A DNA stretch of 17,838 nt, taken from positions 1 to 17,838 of the forward strand of contig CAYLIK010000056.1 of NCBI GenBank assembly GCA_964383565.1, in the 5' to 3' direction. Position numbers and translations under genes: made by a program. Every line of letters starts with the position of its first letter. Positions within the stretch are counted from its first letter, which is position 1. Positions 6,569 through 14,541 of the stretch are shown piece after piece. A model generated the notes under the pieces. The model was not told the origin of the DNA, made no database searches, and was given only the letters and a program-made list of their open reading frames with translations. The stretch is from CANJQJ01 sp964383565. GTDB taxonomy: Bacteria > Pseudomonadota > Alphaproteobacteria > Sphingomonadales > Sphingomonadaceae.

Positions 6569-7771
6569 ATGGGCCTCACATCCGCCGCTCTCGACCGAAT
6601 CAAGCCATCGCCGACCATCGCCATGACCGGCCGGGTGATCGAGCTGAAGGCGAAGGGCATCGACGTGATCGGCCTCAGCGCGGGCGAGCCCGATTTCGAC
6701 ACGCCCGATTTCGTCAAGGACGCAGCGATCGAGGCGATCCGCAAGGGCCAGACCAAATATACCAATGTGGACGGCACCGCCGAGCTTAAGGCCGCGATCG
6801 CCGGCAAGTTCAAGCGCGACAACGAACTGGTCTATGAAGCGAGCCAGATCAGCGTGAACGTGGGCGGCAAGCACACCTTGTTCAACGCGCTGGTGGCGAC
6901 GATCGATCTGGGCGACGAGGTCATCATCCCCGCGCCTTATTGGGTGAGCTACCCGGATATCGTGAATTTCGCGAACGGCACGCCGGTGTTCATCAAGGCG
7001 GGCGCCGACCAGAATTACAAGATCACGGCCGAGCAGCTCGATGCCGCGATCACGCCCAGGACCAAGTGGGTATTGCTGAACTCGCCATCCAACCCCAGTG
7101 GTGCGGCCTATGCCGAAGCCGAATTGAAGGCCCTGGGCGAAGTGCTGCGCCGCCACCCGCATGTCTGGGTGATGGCCGACGATATGTACGAGCATATCGT
7201 CTATGACGATTTCAAGTTCACCACCATCGCGCAGGTCTGTCCCGATCTTTACGAGCGGACGCTGACGGTCAACGGCTGTTCCAAGGCCTATGCCATGACC
7301 GGCTGGCGGATTGGTTTCGCGGGCGGCCCGGCACCGCTCATCAAGGCGATGGCCAAGCTCCAGTCGCAGTCGACGTCGAACCCCTGCTCGATCGCTCAGG
7401 CGGCGGCGACGGCGGCGCTCAACGGCCCGCAGGATTTCCTCAAGGAGCGCAACGACGCCTTCAAGATACGGCGCGATCTCGTGGTCTCGATGCTTAACCA
7501 GATCAATGGCTTCAACTGCCCCCGGCCCGAGGGCGCATTCTACGTCTATCCCGATGTATCGGGCGTGATCGGCAAGGCGACTCCGGCGGGGAAGACGATC
7601 GCAAACGATTCCGACCTGATCGACTATCTGCTCGATGAGGGCCGGGTGGCGGCGGTGAACGGCGCGGCGTTCGGGCTCGAACCGGCGTTCCGGATCAGCT
7701 ACGCGACCTCGGAAACGATCCTCACCGAGGCCTGCACGCGCATCCAGACGGCGGTCAACGCCTTGCGCTGA
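6569..7771 (+). CDS. Class I/II PLP aminotransferase, aspartate aminotransferase type
   Basis: A 400-residue fold-type I aminotransferase of the Ib subgroup typical of alphaproteobacteria and Thermus. Visible landmarks are 'GLSAGEPDFDTP' (35-46), 'APYWVSYPD' (122-130), 'NSPSNPSGA' (171-179) with Asn175, 'ADDMYEHIVY' (203-212) contacting the cofactor ring, and the PLP lysine Lys239 in 'NGCSKAYAMTGWRIGF'. A C-terminal 'FRISYATS' holds the arginine that binds the substrate alpha-carboxylate. It most likely interconverts aspartate and oxaloacetate with glutamate/2-oxoglutarate; prephenate or tyrosine activity is possible in this subgroup. The ATG at 6569 follows AGAAGGG. The upstream in-frame start at 6506 lies in pabB and is not supported. 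Spacing from pabB is 31 bases. Confidence 0.93.
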   Translation: MGLTSAALDRIKPSPTIAMTGRVIELKAKGIDVIGLSAGEPDFDTPDFVKDAAIEAIRKGQTKYTNVDGTAELKAAIAGKFKRDNELVYEASQISVNVGGKHTLFNALVATIDLGDEVIIPAPYWVSYPDIVNFANGTPVFIKAGADQNYKITAEQLDAAITPRTKWVLLNSPSNPSGAAYAEAELKALGEVLRRHPHVWVMADDMYEHIVYDDFKFTTIAQVCPDLYERTLTVNGCSKAYAMTGWRIGFAGGPAPLIKAMAKLQSQSTSNPCSIAQAAATAALNGPQDFLKERNDAFKIRRDLVVSMLNQINGFNCPRPEGAFYVYPDVSGVIGKATPAGKTIANDSDLIDYLLDEGRVAAVNGAAFGLEPAFRISYATSETILTEACTRIQTAVNALR

Positions 7772-7793
7772 AACGGCTTCGTCGGTCGACGAG

Positions 7794-7820
7794 TTGCCTT
7801 AACATCGCGGTAAGTATAAG
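7794..7820 (+). promoter_or_regulatory. Weak candidate promoter for msrA
   Basis: TTGCCT (7794-7799) and TATAAG (7815-7820) lie in the 82-base gap before msrA. The 15-base spacing is shorter than optimal, so this is tentative. The first gene downstream starts at 7854 after GGAGAAG. Confidence 0.3.
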
Positions 7821-7853
7821 TTCCGTTTCGATTCCCGGGGGCGGAGAAGAGCG

Positions 7854-8552
7854 ATGAGATTCAACTTGCCGGCCGCGTTGGGCTGCCTCGCGCTGATTTT
7901 CGCTGTTGGTACGGCAGTGACCCGCAGCGCTGAACTGATGGCTGAGGGACCGGTGATCGTGCCAGCCCCGAGCTATCAGGCGCCTGCCACCAAGGGTTTG
8001 GAATCAGCGGTTTTTGCTGGTGGCTGCTTCTGGGGCGTGCAGGGCGTCTTCGCACATGTGAAGGGCGTGAAAAGCGCGGTGTCGGGCTATGCCGGCGGCG
8101 ACGCCAAGACGGCGCGCTATCAGATGGTGGGTACTGGTCGCACCGGCCACGCCGAGGCGGTGCGAATCGTTTTCGATCCTACCCAAGTAAACTACGCCGA
8201 TCTCCTGCGTATCTATTTCTCGGTGGTCGCCGATCCGACGACGCTCAATTATCAAGGCCCGGATTCAGGCCCGCAATATCGCACCGCGATCTTTCCGACG
8301 ACGCTTGAGCAGAAGGTGATGGCGCAGCGCTATATCGCCCAGCTCGGCAAGGCCGGGATCTGGCACAACCCGATCGTGACCCGCGTGGAAGCCGGCGGAT
8401 TCTATCCCGCCGAGGCCTATCATCAGGATTTCCTGACGCGGAATCCCAACCATCCTTATATTCGTGTCAACGATCTGCCCAAGGTCTCCGCGCTCAAGCG
8501 GCTTTTCCCGGAAGAATATCGCGCCAAGCCCGTGCTGGTGAACGCGAGCTGA
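7854..8552 (+). CDS. msrA: Exported peptide-methionine (S)-S-oxide reductase MsrA
   Basis: A 232-residue MsrA with an N-terminal signal-type segment (hydrophobic 5-22, followed by 'RSAELMAEG'), so it probably acts in the periplasm to repair oxidised methionine. The catalytic Cys58 sits in the signature 'FAGGCFWGVQGVF'. 'SGYAGG', 'GHAEAVRIVFDP' (a conserved Glu), 'GPDSGPQYRTAIF' and 'YHQDFL' are further MsrA blocks. The only other cysteine in the whole protein is Cys11, inside the signal segment, so the mature enzyme has one cysteine and no resolving partner, unlike the classical E. coli enzyme. The ATG at 7854 follows GGAGAAG. It is convergent with fumC, with 9 bases between the stops. Confidence 0.93.
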   Translation: MRFNLPAALGCLALIFAVGTAVTRSAELMAEGPVIVPAPSYQAPATKGLESAVFAGGCFWGVQGVFAHVKGVKSAVSGYAGGDAKTARYQMVGTGRTGHAEAVRIVFDPTQVNYADLLRIYFSVVADPTTLNYQGPDSGPQYRTAIFPTTLEQKVMAQRYIAQLGKAGIWHNPIVTRVEAGGFYPAEAYHQDFLTRNPNHPYIRVNDLPKVSALKRLFPEEYRAKPVLVNAS

Positions 8553-8561
8553 TATCACTCG

Positions 8562-9962
<1,401 letters not shown>

Positions 9963-9974
9963 TCAACACTCCCT

Positions 9975-10121
9975 CCCTCCCTTTCAAGGGAGGGAATTAA
10001 GGGTGGGATAGAGCAGGAGGGGCTCGATGCCCCGGAAGCTCTTTAGTGAGGGACGGGATTGAGTCTTGTTTGCCCGCGGACGCGGGCACCCACCCCTACG
10101 CCCCTCCCTTGAAAGGGAGGG
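9975..10121. repeat. Inverted pair of palindromic intergenic repeats between fumC and sspB
   Basis: Two copies of a ~33-base unit face each other. The left copy (9975-10007) is a palindrome with 9-bp arms, CCCTCCCTT / AAGGGAGGG around TC, followed by AAGGGTGGG. The right copy (10089-10121) is CCCACCCCT, three bases, then the same palindrome around GA. Between them, at 10071-10088, is a further 8-bp hairpin TGCCCGCG / CGCGGGCA. The whole 170-base gap therefore resembles a REP/BIME-type element, and it fills the space from the fumC start to the sspB stop. Family size in the genome cannot be judged here. Confidence 0.75.
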
Positions 10122-10132
10122 GGAATTGATTG

Positions 10133-10618
10133 CTATTTCTTCCGCGTGAAATCCACTGACACGACGTTCGATCCGTCCTCGACCGGGGCGACAGGAGGCG
10201 CGTCGTTTTCGGCATCCTCATGCTCCACCGCGTCCTCGATCTCCTCGACCTGGGCATGAAACTGCAGCGCGAAGTTGACGGCGGGGTCGTGGAACGCGGT
10301 GACTGCCGCGAACGGGATCACGAGATGCGCGGCCACCTGATTGAACGACAGGCCGACCTCGAACTTGTCCTCGCCGACCTTCAGATCCCAGTAACGGTTC
10401 TGGATGACGATGGTCATTTCGTCGGGGAAGCGTTCGGACAGGTGGCGCGGGATGTCCACGCCCGGCGCGCCGGTCTTGAAGGTGATGTAGAAATGATGCT
10501 CGCCGGGCAGGCCGCCGCGTCGCTGGATCTCGCCAAGCACCCGGCCGACCACCGCGCGCAGCGCGTTCTGGACGATCTCGTCGTAAGGAATCAGGCTGTC
10601 GGCAGGCGTATCATTCAT
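10133..10618 (-). CDS. sspB: ClpXP protease specificity-enhancing factor SspB
   Basis: A 161-residue protein of the alphaproteobacterial SspB family. Residues ~9-122 form the substrate-binding domain, which recognises ssrA-tagged and other proteins ('HHFYITFKTGAPGVDIP', 41-57, and 'VGLSFNQVAAHLVIPF', 88-103). A flexible acidic, Pro-containing linker (~124-150) leads to the C-terminal 'VVSVDFTRKK' (152-161). This conserved tail is expected to dock on the ClpX N-domain. The adaptor delivers tagged substrates from stalled ribosomes to ClpXP. The ATG at 10618 fits the family. It is divergent from hisB with a 79-base gap containing the palindrome CACCTAGGTG (10623-10632), and separated from fumC by the repeat pair. 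Confidence 0.92.
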   Translation of the reverse strand: MNDTPADSLIPYDEIVQNALRAVVGRVLGEIQRRGGLPGEHHFYITFKTGAPGVDIPRHLSERFPDEMTIVIQNRYWDLKVGEDKFEVGLSFNQVAAHLVIPFAAVTAFHDPAVNFALQFHAQVEEIEDAVEHEDAENDAPPVAPVEDGSNVVSVDFTRKK

Positions 10619-10661
10619 ACGGCACCTAGGTGAACGCTCGATCCCGATGGGTCAAGACGCG

Positions 10662-10689
10662 TTGCACGCGCGAAAGCGGACGCTATAGC
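10662..10689 (+). promoter_or_regulatory. Probable hisB promoter, leaderless type
   Basis: TTGCAC (10662-10667) and TATAGC (10684-10689) are 16 bases apart. The expected start is within a base or two of the hisB ATG at 10698, and no Shine-Dalgarno is present in the intervening bases. It would drive the hisBHAF block. Confidence 0.5.
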
Positions 10690-10697
10690 GCTGTTGC

Positions 10698-11294
10698 ATG
10701 CGTACCGCACTCATCACGCGCACGACCAAGGAGACCGACATCTCCGTGCAGGTCAATCTGGACGGGACCGGAGTCTATCGGGTCTCGACCGGGATCGGTT
10801 TCCTCGACCATATGCTCGAGCAACTGTCGCGCCATTCGCTGATCGACATCGACGCCACGGTGAAGGGCGACCTTCATGTCGACCAGCATCATACGACCGA
10901 GGATAGCGCGATCGCGATCGGCGAGGCGGTGAGCAAGGCGCTGGGCGACCGGCGCGGCATCTCACGCTACGGCACTGCGTTTGCGCCGATGGACGAGGCT
11001 TTGACGCGGGTGGCGCTCGATATTTCCGGGCGGCCGTTTCTCGTGTGGAAGGCTCAATTCTCGCAGCCGCGGCTGGGGGAGATGGATACCGAGCTGTTTC
11101 AGCACTGGTTCCACGCCTTTTCGGGATCGGCGGGGATCACGCTGCACATCGAGAATCTGTACGGCGAGAACAACCACCATATTATCGAGAGCTGCTTCAA
11201 GGGGGTCGCCCGCGCGCTCCGGCAGGCGGTCGAGATCGATCCGCGCAAGGCGGACAGCGTGCCGTCGACCAAGGGGACGCTGGGTGGTGGCTGA
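10698..11294 (+). CDS. hisB: Imidazoleglycerol-phosphate dehydratase
   Basis: A 198-residue monofunctional HisB (no histidinol phosphatase domain), sixth step of histidine synthesis. The two metal-binding repeats are visible: 'GFLDHMLEQLSRH' (34-46) with 'DQHHTTEDSAIAIGEA' (62-77), and later 'FHAFS' with 'ENNHHIIESCFKG'. These histidine and glutamate clusters bind the two manganese ions. The C-terminus 'VPSTKGTLGG' is typical. The ATG at 10698 matches the family N-terminus. It lacks a ribosome binding site and probably starts a leaderless mRNA. It overlaps hisH by 8-11 bases, so the two are likely coupled. Confidence 0.96.
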   Translation: MRTALITRTTKETDISVQVNLDGTGVYRVSTGIGFLDHMLEQLSRHSLIDIDATVKGDLHVDQHHTTEDSAIAIGEAVSKALGDRRGISRYGTAFAPMDEALTRVALDISGRPFLVWKAQFSQPRLGEMDTELFQHWFHAFSGSAGITLHIENLYGENNHHIIESCFKGVARALRQAVEIDPRKADSVPSTKGTLGGG

Positions 11295-11907
11295 GCGGCT
11301 CGCGCTGATCGATTATGGTGCGGGCAATCTCAGATCAGTCGAAAATGCGCTAAAAGCGGCGGGGGCGGCCGAGGTGCTGGTGACGGCCGATCCGGACGTG
11401 GTGCGCGCCGCCGACCGGATCGTGTTGCCTGGCGTGGGCGCGTTTGCGGCCTGCATGGGAGCGTTGTCGGGCATATCAGGCATGGTCGAGGCGATGGGAG
11501 AGGTCGTGCACACGAAAGGCCGGCCCTTCCTCGGCATCTGTGTGGGGATGCAACTGCTCGCCGATACTGGCGAGGAATATGGCAGCCATGCGGGTCTCGG
11601 CTGGATCGGCGGGACAGTGCGCGCGCTGAAGCCGTCCGATCCGGCGCTCAAGGTGCCGCATATGGGCTGGAACGACGTGACGCCGGTTGGACCGCATCGG
11701 CTGATCGTGCCGGGCGAGGCCTATTTCCTGCACAGCTTCGCGATCGAGGATATCGATCCGGTGCTGCGGCTGGCGACTACCGATCATGGTGGGACAGTGA
11801 CGGCTGCCGTGGGGCGCGATAATATCGTCGGGGTGCAGTTTCACCCGGAGAAGAGTCAGGGCTACGGGCTGGCGCTGCTCGGCCGTTTTCTGGAGTGGAA
11901 GCCGTGA
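11284..11907 (+). CDS. hisH: Imidazole glycerol phosphate synthase, glutamine amidotransferase subunit
   Basis: A 207-residue class I glutaminase that supplies ammonia to HisF. The catalytic triad is present: Cys86 in 'FLGICVGMQLL', His187 and Glu189 in 'GVQFHPEKSQ'. The oxyanion-loop 'PGVGAF' (49-54) and N-terminal 'DYGAGNLRSVENAL' (10-23) also fit. Start is one of two adjacent GTG codons, 11284 or 11287, both inside the hisB end; AAGGGGACG stands upstream. The stop forms GTGA with the start of hisA, a four-base overlap. Confidence 0.95.
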   Translation: MVAERLALIDYGAGNLRSVENALKAAGAAEVLVTADPDVVRAADRIVLPGVGAFAACMGALSGISGMVEAMGEVVHTKGRPFLGICVGMQLLADTGEEYGSHAGLGWIGGTVRALKPSDPALKVPHMGWNDVTPVGPHRLIVPGEAYFLHSFAIEDIDPVLRLATTDHGGTVTAAVGRDNIVGVQFHPEKSQGYGLALLGRFLEWKP

Positions 11908-12635
11908 GCCTGATCGTTTTTCCGGCAATCGATCTCAAGGGCGGGCAGGTCGTGCGCCTGGCGCAGGGCGATATGGACCGGGCGACCGTCTATGGCAGCG
12001 ATCCAGCCGCGCAGGCCGCGAAATTCGCCGAGCAGGGCGCGGATCATCTCCATGTCGTCGATCTTGACGGCGCGTTTGCGGGGGAATCGGTCAATCCGCG
12101 CGCTGTCGAAGGCATATTGAAAGCCTTTCCCGGCAAGGTGCAGCTCGGCGGCGGCATCCGCGACCGTGCCGGGATAGATCGCTGGCTGGACCTGGGCGTC
12201 TGGCGGGTGGTGATCGGGACGGCGGCACTCAAGAATCCCGAGCTGGTCAAGGAAGCCGCGCGGGATCTGCCGGGCCGAATTGTGGTCGGGGTGGATGCGC
12301 GCGATGGCTATGTGGCGACCCACGGCTGGGCCGAGGTGTCAGACATGAGGGTCGAGGAACTGGCCGATCGCTTCGCGGACGCGGGGGTGGCGGCGCTATT
12401 GTTCACTGATGTCGGGCGCGACGGGCTGCTCAAAGGCTGCAATATCGAAGCGACCATCCATCTCGCGCGCAAGACGAGCATTCCGGTGATCGCCAGCGGC
12501 GGGGTGAAGGATGTTGGTGATATCCTCGAGCTTTCCCGGAGCGCCTCCGAGGGAATCGAGGGCGTTATCACCGGCCGGGCGCTCTATGACGGCACGCTCG
12601 ATCTCGCCGCCGCGCTGGAGATTGCGAGCGCATGA
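11904..12635 (+). CDS. hisA: Phosphoribosylformimino-5-aminoimidazole carboxamide ribotide isomerase
   Basis: A 243-residue TIM-barrel isomerase of histidine synthesis (ProFAR to PRFAR). Acid/base aspartates are Asp10 in 'FPAIDLKGG' and Asp131 in 'VGVDARDG', and the two phosphate-binding loops 'LGGGIRD' (81-87) and 'VIASGGVKD' are evident. The start is the GTG at 11904 within the GTGA overlap with hisH, with GGAG eight bases upstream; this gives the standard N-terminus. It ends in an ATGA overlap with hisF. Residue features fit HisA and not the bifunctional PriA of actinobacteria, though substrate breadth cannot be read from sequence alone. Confidence 0.95.
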   Translation: MSLIVFPAIDLKGGQVVRLAQGDMDRATVYGSDPAAQAAKFAEQGADHLHVVDLDGAFAGESVNPRAVEGILKAFPGKVQLGGGIRDRAGIDRWLDLGVWRVVIGTAALKNPELVKEAARDLPGRIVVGVDARDGYVATHGWAEVSDMRVEELADRFADAGVAALLFTDVGRDGLLKGCNIEATIHLARKTSIPVIASGGVKDVGDILELSRSASEGIEGVITGRALYDGTLDLAAALEIASA

Positions 12636-13393
12636 CCGTCCGGGTTCGCGTCATTCCCTGCCTAGATGTCGCCGGGGGCCGTGTGGTCAAGGGCGTCAAC
12701 TTCGTCGATCTCGCCGATGCGGGCGATCCGGTCGAGCAGGCGCGGGTCTATGATGCGGCGGGCGCCGACGAGCTGTGTTTCCTCGATATCACTGCAAGCC
12801 ATGAAGGGCGTGGCACCATCCTCGATGTGGTGGCGCGCACGGCGGAAGTCGTGTTCCTGCCGCTTACGGTGGGCGGCGGCGTGCGATCGGTGGAGGATGC
12901 GCGGGCGCTGCTGCTGGCGGGCGCGGACAAGGTGGCGGTCAATTCGGCTGCGGTCGCGCGGCCCGAACTGGTGGGGGAGATCGCAGATCGCTTCGGGGCG
13001 CAATGCGTGGTCGGCGCAGTCGACGCGCGCCAGACCGAGCCCGGTAAATGGGAAATCTACACGCATGGCGGGCGGCGGCCTACGGGCATCGACGCGGTGG
13101 AGCATGCCGTGCGGCTCGCGAGCCTCGGCGCGGGCGAAATTCTGCTCACCTCAATGGATCGCGACGGCACGCGGGGGGGCTATGATCTCGCGCTCACTCG
13201 GGCGGTGGCCGATGCGGTGCCGGTGCCGGTGATCGCGAGCGGTGGAGTCGGCACGCTCGGTCATCTGGTTGAAGGGGTGCGTGACGGCGGCGCGTCCGCC
13301 GTACTGGCGGCCTCGATCTTCCATTTCGGTCAGCATAGCATCGCCGAAGCCCACGCCGCCTTGCGTGCGGCCGGGTTGCCGGTGCGGTGTTAA
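12632..13393 (+). CDS. hisF: Imidazole glycerol phosphate synthase, cyclase subunit
   Basis: A 253-residue TIM barrel that joins with HisH to convert PRFAR to imidazole glycerol phosphate and AICAR. Catalytic Asp12 is in 'IPCLDVAGGRVVKG' (8-21) and Asp131 in 'GAVDARQ'; 'TVGGGVRS' (79-86) and 'VIASGGVG' bind the substrate phosphates, and 'THGGRRPTGIDAV' is a conserved HisF block. Start ATG overlaps the hisA stop by four bases. It is the last gene of the tightly coupled block; the downstream 158 bases hold no gene. Confidence 0.96.
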   Translation: MTVRVRVIPCLDVAGGRVVKGVNFVDLADAGDPVEQARVYDAAGADELCFLDITASHEGRGTILDVVARTAEVVFLPLTVGGGVRSVEDARALLLAGADKVAVNSAAVARPELVGEIADRFGAQCVVGAVDARQTEPGKWEIYTHGGRRPTGIDAVEHAVRLASLGAGEILLTSMDRDGTRGGYDLALTRAVADAVPVPVIASGGVGTLGHLVEGVRDGGASAVLAASIFHFGQHSIAEAHAALRAAGLPVRC

Positions 13394-13551
13394 AGAGTCG
13401 GTAAATTTTACATTCACCAAGAGCCGGCTGCGCGCGTTAACCATTTATGCCGTTGGTTATACCCTGCTTTAATCAACTGGCAGGCTCCTTGCTTTAACCA
13501 AAGTTAATGGGCTGTCCGCCCTTCGTTCTGGTGAGCTTTGGGGGTACAGTC
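13394..13551 (+). promoter_or_regulatory. AT-richer intergenic region with CtrA-like boxes and a GANTC site
   Basis: This 158-base gap between hisF and the small PEP-CTERM-like gene is richer in A/T than its neighbours. It holds GAGTC (13395-13399), a GANTC site of the kind methylated by CcrM. It also holds TTAACCAT (13437-13444), which matches the reported CtrA 8-mer; TTGGTTAT (13453-13460), a near match in reverse; and TTAA-CCAAAG-TTAA (13494-13507), one base short of the classical TTAA-N7-TTAA. GTAAA-T-TTTAC (13401-13411) is a small palindrome after hisF. No clear -35/-10 pair is called. CtrA control is an inference from motif likeness. Confidence 0.45.
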
Positions 13552-13731
13552 ATGGCGTTGGCAAAAAGCGTATTAACGCTGGCCGTCCTTGTGCTGCCTG
13601 CGGCGGCGGCGCTCGCCAGTTCACAAGCCTCGTCAGTTCCGGAAGCCGGGAATCTCATGCTGTTCGCCGCCGGGGTTGCGGGTCTGCTCATCGGTCGCCG
13701 TGGCAGCCGCTCCCGCCGCCGCGACGATTGA
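13552..13731 (+). CDS. Very small protein with signal peptide and PEP-CTERM-like anchor
   Basis: A 59-residue protein. Residues 1-22 are a signal peptide (basic Lys5, hydrophobic 8-20, 'ALA' before 'SSQASS'). Residues 29-50 look like a PEP-CTERM sorting signal: 'VPEAG' in place of the usual Val-Pro-Glu-Pro, a transmembrane stretch 'LMLFAAGVAGLLIG', then an Arg-rich tail 'RRGSRSRRRDD'. PEP-CTERM tails are processed by exosortase. Here almost nothing remains between the two signals, about six residues, so the passenger is missing. The function is unknown. The ATG at 13552 follows GGGGG with 7-base spacing; an in-frame ATG at 13507 would put polar residues before the signal. It separates hisF from hisE, 32 bases upstream of the latter. 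Confidence 0.72.
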   Translation: MALAKSVLTLAVLVLPAAAALASSQASSVPEAGNLMLFAAGVAGLLIGRRGSRSRRRDD

Positions 13732-13763
13732 CTTACCCGCCCTTTCCCGCTTCACAGGCGGGC

Positions 13764-14090
13764 ATGGCCGACATCCTCGCTACGCTTGAACAGACCATCG
13801 CGGAACGGCGCAGCGCTGATCCCGCCTCGTCCTATGTCGCGAAGCTTTTTGCCGCCGGACGGCCCAAGATTGCGCAAAAAGTCGGTGAGGAGGCGGTCGA
13901 GACGGTCATTGCGGCGCTTGGCGGCGATAGCCACGCGCTCGTTTCCGAAACGGCGGATTTGATCTTTCACCTCGCGGTTCTGCTTGCCGAGCAGGGGCTG
14001 AGCTTCGCCGACGTGCTCGCAGAGATCGCGCGTCGCGAAGGTATGTCCGGCATTGCCGAGAAGGCCGCGCGCGCCTCGCCTTCAACGTAG
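13764..14090 (+). CDS. hisE: Phosphoribosyl-ATP diphosphatase
   Basis: A 108-residue all-helical MazG-like enzyme, second step of histidine synthesis (PR-ATP to PR-AMP). 'RPKIAQKVGEEAVETVIAAL' (33-52) and 'SETADLIFHLAVLLA' (61-75) hold the Glu/Asp residues that bind magnesium, and the length is normal for a stand-alone HisE. I chose the ATG at 13764 with AGGCGGG before it; the upstream TTG at 13728 overlaps the preceding gene. HisI is not in the window. The gene lies after the small PEP-CTERM-like gene, so its transcription may depend on a promoter other than that of hisBHAF. Confidence 0.94.
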   Translation: MADILATLEQTIAERRSADPASSYVAKLFAAGRPKIAQKVGEEAVETVIAALGGDSHALVSETADLIFHLAVLLAEQGLSFADVLAEIARREGMSGIAEKAARASPST

Positions 14091-14099
14091 GAGTGCATC

Positions 14100-14477
14100 A
14101 TGCCGATCGACGCCATGGCGCCGTATGACGACAATAATATCTTCGCGAAGATTCTCCGTGGCGAGATACCCAACCGCACGGTTTATGAGGATGACCACAC
14201 GCTGGCGTTCCACGACATCAACCCGCAGGCGCCGCATCATATCCTTGTGATCCCCAAGGGCCGTTATGTGTCCTGGGACGATTTCGCGGCCAAGGCGAGC
14301 GATGCCGAGATCGGCGCGTTCGTCCGCGCCGTGGGCCATGTCGCGCGGGAAGCGGGGCTTGCGGAGACCGGATACCGCCTGCTTGCCAATGTCGGGCAGC
14401 ATGGACATCAGGAGGTGCCGCACCTCCATGTCCATATTTTCGGCGGCCGGCAGTTCGGAGCCATGCTGGCCGGTTGA
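14100..14477 (+). CDS. HIT-family (histidine triad) nucleotide-binding protein
   Basis: A 125-residue HIT protein. 'IFAKILRGEIP' (14-24) is the typical HinT-like N-terminus, 'PHHILVIPK' (45-53) the central strand, and the triad 'HLHVH' (108-112) holds the nucleophilic histidine. Members hydrolyse purine nucleoside phosphoramidates such as AMP-lysine or adenylated intermediates. The start at 14100 is 9 bases after the hisE stop and follows TAGGAGTG, so it is probably cotranscribed with hisE, as in many alphaproteobacteria. Physiological substrate unknown. Confidence 0.93.
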   Translation: MPIDAMAPYDDNNIFAKILRGEIPNRTVYEDDHTLAFHDINPQAPHHILVIPKGRYVSWDDFAAKASDAEIGAFVRAVGHVAREAGLAETGYRLLANVGQHGHQEVPHLHVHIFGGRQFGAMLAG

Positions 14478-14484
14478 AAAGCAG

Positions 14485-14512
14485 TTGTGCGCGCGGGATT
14501 AGTGGCTAGGTT
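14485..14512 (+). promoter_or_regulatory. Weak candidate promoter for the permease gene
   Basis: TTGTGC (14485-14490) and TAGGTT (14507-14512), 16 bases apart, lie in the 64-base gap between the HIT gene and the permease. The -10 match is poor, so this is tentative. Confidence 0.25.
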
Positions 14513-14541
14513 CCCCCAAACGCATTGAGGGGCCTCTCTAC

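Noticed and set aside
7884..7886. Cys11 of MsrA as a lipoprotein lipobox cysteine
   Set aside because: The preceding residues are Ala-Leu-Gly only 10 residues from the start, too early and a poor match to a lipobox; a normal signal segment fits better.
10623..10632. Palindrome CACCTAGGTG between sspB and hisB as an operator
   Set aside because: A single 10-base palindrome near two start regions is expected by chance often enough, and nothing links it to a known regulator.
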